Positions 6,916 through 13,868 of a stretch of 20,720 nucleotides of DNA are shown in pieces; the stretch's first letter is position 1, and each line of letters begins with the position of its first letter. Where the stretch lies: positions 1-20,720 of the forward strand of contig SVCR01000002.1 in assembly GCA_015058265.1 (NCBI GenBank). Reading direction: 5' to 3'. The notes under the pieces are model-generated. The model was not told the origin of the DNA. It did not search any database and saw nothing but the letters and a program-made list of their open reading frames with translations. This DNA is from Clostridiales bacterium. Its GTDB lineage: Bacteria > Bacillota_A > Clostridia > Peptostreptococcales > Anaerovoracaceae. The position numbers and the translations under genes were made by a program.

Positions 6916-7637
6916 GCATGATAGAAGTCAAAGGTCTCAAGAAGAGCTTCGGTGATCTTGAGGTATTAAAAGGTATCGACCAGAATATCGAAAAAGGCGA
7001 GGTGCTCTGCATCGTCGGACCGTCCGGTTCGGGCAAATCCACAATGCTCCGCTGCATCAACAGGCTGGAGGAGCCGACAGGCGGAGAGGTATTCATCGAC
7101 GGTGAGCTGATCACTGATAAGAACCTTGACAGGATCAGGACCAAGATGGGAATGGTATTCCAGCAGTTCAACCTCTTCCCTCACATGTCTGTTCTCGACA
7201 ACCTCACATGCGGTCCGGTCAACGTGAAGAAAGAAGACAAGAAAGCTTCAGAGGAAAAGGCTATGCAGCTTCTCTCGAGAGTAGGTCTTGCAGCTAAGGC
7301 TGATCAGTTCCCGCGCAATCTTTCAGGCGGACAGCAGCAGCGTGTAGCCATAGCCAGAGCACTTGCGATGGATCCGGAGGTACTGCTCTTCGATGAGCCG
7401 ACAAGTGCCCTGGACCCTGAGATGGTCGGCGAAGTACTTGATGTAATGAAAGATCTGGCTCACGATGGAATGACCATGATCGTGGTGACCCACGAGATGG
7501 GCTTTGCTAAAGAGGTAGCGGATAAAGTCATATTTATGGATGGCGGATACATCGTCGAGCAGGGAACTCCTGATGAGGTGCTGAACCATCCTAAGATGGA
7601 ACGTACTCAGGACTTCTTAGCTAAGGTCCTCATCTAA
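6912..7637 (+). CDS. Amino acid ABC transporter ATP-binding protein
   Basis: The cytosolic ATPase that drives the importer, of the GlnQ/HisP/ArtP class; 241 residues, a normal length. All nucleotide-binding motifs are intact: Walker [10 protein letters not shown] (36-44), Q-loop FQQFNLFPH (83-91), signature LSGGQQQR (137-144), Walker [15 protein letters not shown] (157-170) and switch His194 in THEMGF. The start ATG overlaps the permease stop and is preceded by AAAGGAGG seven bases upstream; a second ATG two codons later is possible but further from the site. It is the last gene of the three-gene operon and is followed by a strong terminator. Confidence 0.96.
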   Translation: MSMIEVKGLKKSFGDLEVLKGIDQNIEKGEVLCIVGPSGSGKSTMLRCINRLEEPTGGEVFIDGELITDKNLDRIRTKMGMVFQQFNLFPHMSVLDNLTCGPVNVKKEDKKASEEKAMQLLSRVGLAAKADQFPRNLSGGQQQRVAIARALAMDPEVLLFDEPTSALDPEMVGEVLDVMKDLAHDGMTMIVVTHEMGFAKEVADKVIFMDGGYIVEQGTPDEVLNHPKMERTQDFLAKVLI

Positions 7638-7727
7638 GAACAGCTCCGTAATAAAGTCAAACAACTTCTGAATCCCAGGATCCGGATGATCTGCGGATTT
7701 CGGATCTGAAGTCGGAACAAAACAAAC

Positions 7728-7775
7728 AGCGCTGATCGCTGCATGACGCGGCAATCAGCGCTTATTATTATTATT
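7728..7775. terminator. Bidirectional intrinsic terminator
   Basis: AGCGCTGAT (7728-7736) pairs perfectly with ATCAGCGCT (7754-7762); inside, GCTGC can pair with GCGGC around ATGAC. On the plus strand TATTATTATTATT follows; on the minus strand GTTTGTTTTGTT follows. It sits between the convergent ABC operon and macro domain gene and can serve both. The remaining 205-base gap also has a weaker GATCCG/CGGATC inverted repeat near 7680-7707. Confidence 0.88.
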
Positions 7776-7842
7776 CACAGCGATACTCCGGCATCTTCTG
7801 TTCTCCGGTCTGTACTGCACTGATATCGCTGATCCACCGGTG

Positions 7843-9033
7843 TCAGCAAACGGACCCCAGCAGCTGCTGATCATATTCAAACAGCAGAGCGTTGATCTCA
7901 TATATATCGAATATCCTGTTGATAATACAATACTGTACTATCAGATCGGCTTTGCTGCTTGGTGAAAATGCAAGTCCTGCCCTCTTCAGGAAATCGACTG
8001 TCTCATCCAGATTCAGCTCCAGCGCTACCGCAAGAGCGAGTGCCGTCGATCTCGAAGGCTTATAATCCGGATTGCATCTGATCTTGGAAAACAGTTTGCG
8101 GTCTATGTTGGCCCGCTTATACACCTGTGTATCAGTATAGCCCCTGTCATCTATCATCTTGAGAAGACTCTGCTGGAAGGTCATCCCAAGTCCGCTCATC
8201 ATTTCATCAAGACTGTCCGAAGCTCCGATGCTTTGCTCATATAAGCCGTGGAAGAATCTGTCGAACTCTTCCTCAGTCATTTCAGCACCTTCTTTACCTA
8301 TGCTGGCCAGAGGCGCCATATCCTCTTCTTCCTGAACTGCCGCCTCTTCCGCTTGCGGGTATCTTTCGGCTTCGCGGATGCTCCCGAAATCAAATTCTGC
8401 TGTCCTCTCCATGCTGCCGGAAAGGATCCCTGTCGCCTTGTTACGGAAAGCCCTGCCGCGCAGAGGCATTGTGCGGGAGTTGTATTCAACGGCGATCTGT
8501 TCGTCTACATAGTTTTCATCGATAAACTGTTCGACCCCATCTGCGATGGCTTCTGACAGACCGAACGACTCCCTGTCAAATACGACCAGTGTCACGTCCA
8601 TATCGGATAACTTCAGGAACTCCGATATCTCATCCAGCGCTGTCTCAAGAGCTTTGTCTCTCGGGAATCCATATGATCCGGTTGATATCAGAGGAAAAGC
8701 TATGCTGTCACATTTGAGCTGTTGAGCAGCGAGAAGTGAATTGCGGTAGCACGAAGCAAGGATCTTTGCTTCGTCCTCATTTCCTCCCCTCCATACCGGT
8801 CCGACTGTATGGATGATATATCTGGCACTCAGTCCGAGTCCGGAAGTAACTGCAACCTCACCCGGCTTGATATCGCCTATCTTCTTTCTTTCCTCAAGAA
8901 GCAGTTCTCTTCCTGCAGCCTGATATACCGCAGAATCGGTTCCTGATCCTATCGCGGGATGCGGGTTCGCCGTATTTACTATAGCATCGGCATCAACCTT
9001 AGTTATGTCGTTTCTGATAATATTAAATGGCAT
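7843..9033 (-). CDS. Macro domain protein fused to a C-terminal HTH-like domain
   Basis: Residues 1 to about 175 form a macro domain, which binds or hydrolyses ADP-ribose and related ligands: RNDITKVDADAIVNTAN (7-23), the phosphate loop PAIGSGTDSAVYQAAG (26-41, a variant of the common G-G-G-G-V-D-x-A-I-H form), IIHTVGPVW, and PLISTGSYGFP (114-124). Residues about 176-270 are a linker with an acidic, probably disordered part. The C-terminal part (about 275-396) contains GYTDTQVYKRANIDRKLFSKIR...SRSTALALAVALELNLDETVDFLKRAG, which looks like an XRE-type helix-turn-helix and resembles a conserved clostridial C-terminal domain I recall but cannot name. The start has GAGGG eight bases upstream. It is a single-gene unit with its own promoter and terminator. 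ADP-ribose-linked regulation is plausible; the target is unknown. Confidence 0.88.
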   Translation of the reverse strand: MPFNIIRNDITKVDADAIVNTANPHPAIGSGTDSAVYQAAGRELLLEERKKIGDIKPGEVAVTSGLGLSARYIIHTVGPVWRGGNEDEAKILASCYRNSLLAAQQLKCDSIAFPLISTGSYGFPRDKALETALDEISEFLKLSDMDVTLVVFDRESFGLSEAIADGVEQFIDENYVDEQIAVEYNSRTMPLRGRAFRNKATGILSGSMERTAEFDFGSIREAERYPQAEEAAVQEEEDMAPLASIGKEGAEMTEEEFDRFFHGLYEQSIGASDSLDEMMSGLGMTFQQSLLKMIDDRGYTDTQVYKRANIDRKLFSKIRCNPDYKPSRSTALALAVALELNLDETVDFLKRAGLAFSPSSKADLIVQYCIINRIFDIYEINALLFEYDQQLLGSVC

Positions 9034-9074
9034 ATATGTGACCCTCTTCGCATCAATACGTTAGTTATTCTGAT

Positions 9075-9103
9075 ATTGTACCATATTCCAATTGCGGATT
9101 TAA
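9075..9103 (-). promoter_or_regulatory. Promoter of the macro-HTH gene
   Basis: TACAAT (9075-9080 on the minus strand) with TTAAAT (9098-9103) at 17 bases. The -10 is good and the -35 poor. The predicted start near 9068 gives a leader of about 35 bases with a usable ribosome binding site. Confidence 0.45.
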
Positions 9104-9212
9104 TTGCCTTTTTAGTCGGACCACCGGCTGACCATCAATACTGTCATGCTCAGGTCGTAACTTTACAAGCTGCAGCAGTTGTCATCATTTAGAGGCGTGG
9201 ATCATCACCACG

Positions 9213-9221
9213 TGCTATAAT
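9213..9221 (+). promoter_or_regulatory. Extended -10 promoter giving a leaderless mRNA
   Basis: TGCTATAAT is a perfect TATAAT with extended -10 TG. Its last base is only six bases before the ATG at 9228, so transcription should begin at or next to the start codon. Just upstream, CGTGG (9196-9200) and CCACG (9208-9212) form an inverted repeat over the spacer, a possible operator. Confidence 0.6.
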
Positions 9222-9227
9222 CGTCTC

Positions 9228-10031
9228 ATGGATGATTTTCTTATTATACTACTCAATAAAGTCTCATGGTATATGGAGCAGCCTGCTGTCTTCGGCTCTT
9301 TTCACATTGCCGCAGCTGCTTTGGCAATAGCTGCAGCTGTCTCGGGGGCAGTATTGTTATGCAGGAAACAAGTCAGCAGGAAATCAGTTCACAAAGTGCT
9401 GTTCACATGCGGCATCGTTCTCCTGATCCTGGAACTATTCAAGCAGCTATTCCTATTTTATATAGTCAATGGCGGCGCATATGACTGGTGGTTCTTCCCT
9501 TTCCAGCTTTGTTCTGTTCCTATGTACCTGTGCATACTGCTGCCGCTCACTCGCGGTCAGTTGAGAAAGACTTTTCTTTCATTCATGGCCGGCTTCACTT
9601 TTACCGGTGCGCTGGCAGCTCTGATATATCCTGAGGATATGTTGAGATCATACGCTGTCCTGACTGCTCACGGATTCATATGGCACAGCATCCTGCTGTT
9701 CATCAGCCTGACTGTCGTACTGACAGGGGTCGCTGACCTCTCAGCAAGAGGATCAGCTCATGCCGCTGTTCTTTTCGTCCTGCTCTGCGTCCCTGCTGTA
9801 TGTATCAATATATTCGCTGAACCACTGATGAAGAATGCCGGGCTTCCGCATACCTATGCCGCGATGTTCTACCTGAACCCGTTCCACTATTCTCCGCAGC
9901 CCTTCGTCTCGTCTGTACAGGAATATACAAGCATACCATTCGGCCTGCTCGTATATATGTGTGCTGTTGTCCTTGTCAGCACTTGTATAAGCATCCTGCT
10001 TAGCCGCCTCTCAAAGGCAGTCTTCAGGTAA
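9228..10031 (+). CDS. YwaF/TIGR02206-type integral membrane protein
   Basis: A 267-residue membrane protein with about seven hydrophobic segments. The pattern FFPFQLCSVPMYLCILLPL (89-107) and AHGFIWHSILLFISL (147-161) matches the TIGR02206/YwaF family, whose function is unknown. The end of the protein (residues 205-230) has an aromatic-rich NPFHYSPQPF stretch before the last membrane segment. No ribosome binding site is visible before ATG 9228, and the -10 box ends six bases upstream, so a leaderless mRNA is likely; a downstream ATG (codon 16) has no better site. It stands alone: divergent from the macro-HTH gene and convergent with the phosphorylase gene, only 13 bases away, with no clear terminator between them. 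Confidence 0.82.
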   Translation: MDDFLIILLNKVSWYMEQPAVFGSFHIAAAALAIAAAVSGAVLLCRKQVSRKSVHKVLFTCGIVLLILELFKQLFLFYIVNGGAYDWWFFPFQLCSVPMYLCILLPLTRGQLRKTFLSFMAGFTFTGALAALIYPEDMLRSYAVLTAHGFIWHSILLFISLTVVLTGVADLSARGSAHAAVLFVLLCVPAVCINIFAEPLMKNAGLPHTYAAMFYLNPFHYSPQPFVSSVQEYTSIPFGLLVYMCAVVLVSTCISILLSRLSKAVFR

Positions 10032-10044
10032 AGCTCAATGCTGA

Positions 10045-13000
10045 TCACAGCAGGATCTCTATATCCCACTCACCGCTGTGCGGCCTTTCCATAACTCCGT
10101 TGAAGTTCTTGCCGTTTACCTTATAGACTGTTTCAGCCCCTGTTCTGAACTCTCCTGACTCAGAAACGACTTTAACATGCATGACAGCATCGCCTGTGTT
10201 GACGGTATATTTGAGGCTGTCTGTTCCCGGTCTCAGCAGCGGATCGAAGATCACTTGATCCGAACGCATATCCAATCCGAAATATTCATATACACCGAGG
10301 GTGAGCCATGAAGCAGTTCCCGACAGCATAGGTCCGATATTCTCACCGGTCTCACTGTTATTGTATTGCGTACAGAATCTCGGGTTGCCTCTCAAAACAA
10401 ACGGGTCCTCCATCGCTTTGTACGGAAGCGTCAGATCCATCATGAAGAAAGCGAGTTCTCTCAGATCCTCGGCAAGCTCCGGATCGCTGACATACTTAGC
10501 GGCTTTGACAGAAGCCACAGCGGCCATCATTGCCGCATGCTTGAATACACCGCAGTTCTCCCTGTCTCCCGGGAAATAGAGTGCCGTGCCTGTCGCGACT
10601 CCGAGCTTGTCAAAGTCGACAAGAGTACAGAGCTTGAGTCCTGCATCAGTTCTGAGATACTTATTGACTGTATCCAGCATTACGCGGATCTGATCCTCAG
10701 TTGCTGTATCCGACAGCACTGACCAGCTGTATGAATTGAGGAAATAGCATCCGTCGATGTCCGGATCGAGCGACAGACCGTCCCCGCCTGCTCCCAGATA
10801 TGTATATTCCCTGCCGTCGTTGATGAGGCAGCGAGCGTAGAAATCTCCCTTCCATGCAGATCCTCTGACTTTGGCTCTGACGTCCTCTGCCATCTCCAGG
10901 GCAAAGCTTTCAGTCTCTTCATCGCCGATCATACCGGCCAGCGCAGCAGTCTCATCTGCCGCTATGATAAGCAGGAAAGCGTTCATCACGCTCTCGCACA
11001 GCTCGTTATCGAATGGCACACCGTATTCCTGCCCTCTGTCTCTAAGCTGCTTCAGATACAGTTCTTCTTTCTCCGGTCCCTGCATCACACCATTATCGAG
11101 TCTGAGAGTATCATTCCAATCTGCTTTGTCGAGCAGAGGCAATCCGTGCTTGCCGACAGAGATCCTGCCGCTGTAGGTCAATATCGCCTTGATCGTATCC
11201 CACAGACTTCTTCTTTCAACGACATGCTCAGGCTTATCGTTTTGGCTGTTCTGATCACCCGATTCTTTTCTTACAGTATTATGCAGGCTTGCTATCTCGA
11301 ATTCCTGTTTGAGGAAATCGACATCGCCTGTCAATCTTACATATCTTCCCACAGCCTGAAGCAGCCAGAGCTGGTCATCAGAACAGTCTCCCGGCTCTTT
11401 GCCTCTGAATGTGAAATTGTGATTGGCATATCCCATCTTCCATACGTGCTCTACCCACGTGCCGATCAGCTCACGAACGAGATCCGCCTGACCGTTGGCG
11501 CACATATAGTACATGGAAGCGAAAATATCCTGGATCTCACGGAACCCTGTCTCTCTGTAAGACTTCTTAGTCCACGCGAAGGCTCTCGACACGTATGTCT
11601 GATACAGCACCTGGAACGGCAGATTTCTGGCCGTGTATGCATTGAATTCCTCATCTTCCGTCTCAGGGATCAGATAGGAAGAATACTTGTCGAACGAAGA
11701 GTCTATGCAGTCCAGAACATTACCGAGATATTCCGGATCACAGCATTTAGTGAACAGCCTGCTTACAGCACCGGCTGCGTCAATAGTTATATCATGCTCT
11801 GCATTGCACATACCTGCAAGAGAATCGATCACGACCTCTTCTCCGTCCGGAAGCTCGAATGACTTTGCCATTGCGAAGAAGGACGCCATTTTGCGCTGCA
11901 GTTCATTGGAGAGATGCGCGCCGTATTCAGGATGCTCGAGAGTTCCGTTTCCTATGAACTCCGTCCGGCCTGAACAGAATTCGTCCATCGGCTCACCGTT
12001 GCATACCAGCATTGCGAATCTCTTCTTCATGTTGAGATCAGCCGGTTTGGCATTGAGTGTGACCGCTGTCGCCCTGCCTTCGCTGTCGCGCATCAGGGCA
12101 CTTTCCACAACTATGTTGGTAAAGACAATATCCTGAGCGAGCTTGTCCGCATCATTTATGGCAAACACTCCCGTCGCTGCCAGCCTGAGGCTGCGGTCAC
12201 GTCCCGAAGCGTTGCGGATACGGATCCTCTGCGCCTCGACTGCATCCGGGAGTCCGTCCTCCTGAGGCAGGAGGAATATAGTCCTCGATATCTCAAGGCC
12301 GTCATCAGTGCTGTATGTGATGACAGTCTTGTTCTGAGAATGACAGCAGACCGCACTCTTGACGTTAGTGTGGATATCCGCTGAATAGAATATCTGCCTG
12401 CCCTCTTCGTAAAGATAGAACTGCCTGTTAGCAGGCTCTCCGTTTTCTTCCGCATTAACGGTATAACGAGTAGCCAGCACCTGATCGCCTCCTGCTGCCC
12501 TGAAGGAACCGCGTCCCAGCGCATCAGTAACACTCTTAGGCGTTGTGCAAAGCGGGTATGGATATCCCGCTCTGTCTCCGAGGAGGAGATTGACAGGATA
12601 ATGAGTGCCTATCTGTCTGGATCTGAAATCCAGTATCAGCTCTCCCCTGCTGTTGATATGTCCGCAGCTTTCCGCAAGCCTGTTCTCAGCCTCAGATATG
12701 AGTCTGCATATTTCCTGCGGCAGCTCGGCTGCCGCGATCCTTCTTGCATCTCCGTCTGTGTCTGCTGTTTCCCATGCAGCCTTCACAGATGCCGTCATTT
12801 CTCTATTTGATGAAATAAGCAATTTCCGGCTGTCACCTGATCCTGTCACCAGGAGGCTGCCCTTTGCTCCGGATGCAAACGCGCAGAACGCAGGAACATT
12901 GAGCAGCTCTGCGCATATCGGCATATGCATGCCAAGTCCGCTTATGCCCATTACTCTTGTACGGGCCGCATCAAGAAAAGCTGCATCAGTACATCCGGCG

Positions 13001-13086
13001 ATATCGATGCCGGAAAATGCAGCCGCCAATGCTTCTTCAGGTGTGACATTCAGCTGTCTTGCGGTTTCCTGTTTGAATATGTCCAT
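10045..13086 (-). CDS. Large GH94-like glycoside phosphorylase (GH36-type fold)
   Basis: A 1013-residue cytosolic enzyme (no signal peptide). The (alpha/alpha)6 catalytic part carries the GH94 signatures CSDDQLWLL (568-576) and KADWNDTL (654-661), where the Asp residues of DWND include the expected general acid, and near the end NNSETGENIGPMLSGTASW. The beta-sandwich part lies at about 145-450. Residues 1-140 form an extra helical region I do not recognise, and the protein is longer than cellobiose phosphorylases (about 800 residues). Known members cleave beta-linked gluco-oligosaccharides with phosphate to give sugar 1-phosphates; the substrate here is open, and the common N-terminal substrate motifs are absent. 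Start ATG 13084-13086 has GGGAG close by. It is the third gene after the transglutaminase-like protein and D-lyxose isomerase genes. Confidence 0.78.
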   Translation of the reverse strand: MDIFKQETARQLNVTPEEALAAAFSGIDIAGCTDAAFLDAARTRVMGISGLGMHMPICAELLNVPAFCAFASGAKGSLLVTGSGDSRKLLISSNREMTASVKAAWETADTDGDARRIAAAELPQEICRLISEAENRLAESCGHINSRGELILDFRSRQIGTHYPVNLLLGDRAGYPYPLCTTPKSVTDALGRGSFRAAGGDQVLATRYTVNAEENGEPANRQFYLYEEGRQIFYSADIHTNVKSAVCCHSQNKTVITYSTDDGLEISRTIFLLPQEDGLPDAVEAQRIRIRNASGRDRSLRLAATGVFAINDADKLAQDIVFTNIVVESALMRDSEGRATAVTLNAKPADLNMKKRFAMLVCNGEPMDEFCSGRTEFIGNGTLEHPEYGAHLSNELQRKMASFFAMAKSFELPDGEEVVIDSLAGMCNAEHDITIDAAGAVSRLFTKCCDPEYLGNVLDCIDSSFDKYSSYLIPETEDEEFNAYTARNLPFQVLYQTYVSRAFAWTKKSYRETGFREIQDIFASMYYMCANGQADLVRELIGTWVEHVWKMGYANHNFTFRGKEPGDCSDDQLWLLQAVGRYVRLTGDVDFLKQEFEIASLHNTVRKESGDQNSQNDKPEHVVERRSLWDTIKAILTYSGRISVGKHGLPLLDKADWNDTLRLDNGVMQGPEKEELYLKQLRDRGQEYGVPFDNELCESVMNAFLLIIAADETAALAGMIGDEETESFALEMAEDVRAKVRGSAWKGDFYARCLINDGREYTYLGAGGDGLSLDPDIDGCYFLNSYSWSVLSDTATEDQIRVMLDTVNKYLRTDAGLKLCTLVDFDKLGVATGTALYFPGDRENCGVFKHAAMMAAVASVKAAKYVSDPELAEDLRELAFFMMDLTLPYKAMEDPFVLRGNPRFCTQYNNSETGENIGPMLSGTASWLTLGVYEYFGLDMRSDQVIFDPLLRPGTDSLKYTVNTGDAVMHVKVVSESGEFRTGAETVYKVNGKNFNGVMERPHSGEWDIEILL

Positions 13087-13128
13087 TATTACTCCCTATT
13101 ATGATCGATTCTTCTTAGTTCAAAGTCT

Positions 13129-13161
13129 CATTTCGCTTTTCAGCTGCGGATGGCCGAAATG
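13129..13161. repeat. Inverted repeat between D-lyxose isomerase and phosphorylase genes
   Basis: CATTTCG (13129-13135) and CGAAATG (13155-13161) form a 7-bp stem with a 19-base loop in the 83-base gap. No U-tract follows in the direction of transcription, so read-through into the phosphorylase gene is likely. It may tune the ratio of the two products. Confidence 0.4.
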
Positions 13162-13169
13162 CGCAAGAT

Positions 13170-13850
13170 CTATTCTGCGGGAGGATATTCGAAGCAAAGC
13201 AGCCTGTACGGCGGCTCATCCTCTTCTATCTCCGGAAATCTGTATACAGGCTCATAGAATCTGTTGTCTGTATTATCATCATTGCACTGCGATACCTCTC
13301 CTATGAGTATGCTTCCCGAACCCGGAACAGCATGGAACTCATGGTACTGATGAGGCCACAGAGTCAGGCTTTGCCCGGGCTCCAGTCTGACCTCGGTACC
13401 TGCGGGCACATAGTATGAGCGCCCGTCCGAATTTACGAGAACATCGGTATCAGCCAGGCCGCCGTTTCCGTCGTCATTATAGACCTGAATGAGCAATATC
13501 CCGCCGCCTCTGTTGATGATATCTTCAGATTTGACGAAGTGAAAATGCATCGGGGATATCATATCGTCCCTGATGAAAAGCAGCTTCTCGGCGTAGGTCT
13601 TCTTGTAACGCGGATCATTTTGATTTCCGTTGCGCAAAGTGATAAGTCCCATGCCGACCTTGTTAAAATCACCAAGACCGTAGTCTGTTATATCCCATCC
13701 GAGCATATTGTCACGGATCTCGTCGTATTCGTGTCCTTTGCTCTTCCAGTCTTCCGGAGTCCAATCGCAGAAAGGAGGCAGGCTGAAACCTGTCTCCCTG
13801 ATAAGCTCCTCCATCTCGCGTATAACGCTGTTGATTTCTGAACGCTTCAT
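13170..13850 (-). CDS. D-lyxose isomerase (D-lyxose ketol-isomerase)
   Basis: A cytosolic metal-dependent cupin that interconverts D-lyxose and D-xylulose; family members often also act on D-mannose/D-fructose. The 226-residue length fits the family. Diagnostic features: LPPFCDWTPEDW (24-35), GMGLITLRNG (66-75), the metal-site block SPMHFHFVKSEDIINRGGG (99-117) with His102, His104 and Glu109 as likely ligands, a later His in WPHQYHEFH (165-173), and the ending GEVSQCNDDNTDNRFYEP (184-201). Start ATG 13848-13850 is preceded by AGGAG at eight bases. It follows the secreted protein gene by 18 bases and precedes the phosphorylase by 83, pointing to one sugar-use transcript. Mannose as the true substrate is equally possible. 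Confidence 0.88.
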   Translation of the reverse strand: MKRSEINSVIREMEELIRETGFSLPPFCDWTPEDWKSKGHEYDEIRDNMLGWDITDYGLGDFNKVGMGLITLRNGNQNDPRYKKTYAEKLLFIRDDMISPMHFHFVKSEDIINRGGGILLIQVYNDDGNGGLADTDVLVNSDGRSYYVPAGTEVRLEPGQSLTLWPHQYHEFHAVPGSGSILIGEVSQCNDDNTDNRFYEPVYRFPEIEEDEPPYRLLCFEYPPAE

Positions 13851-13868
13851 ATTCTTATCTCCTGCCTG

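Noticed and set aside
7843..9033. Toxin-antitoxin or phage defence island around the macro domain gene
   Set aside because: No partner toxin, ADP-ribosyltransferase, nuclease or integrase is adjacent; it is a single-gene unit with its own promoter and terminator.
11146..11862. 238-residue open frame on the plus strand inside the phosphorylase gene
   Set aside because: It is antisense to a clearly coding region, shows no family motifs and has no ribosome binding site.
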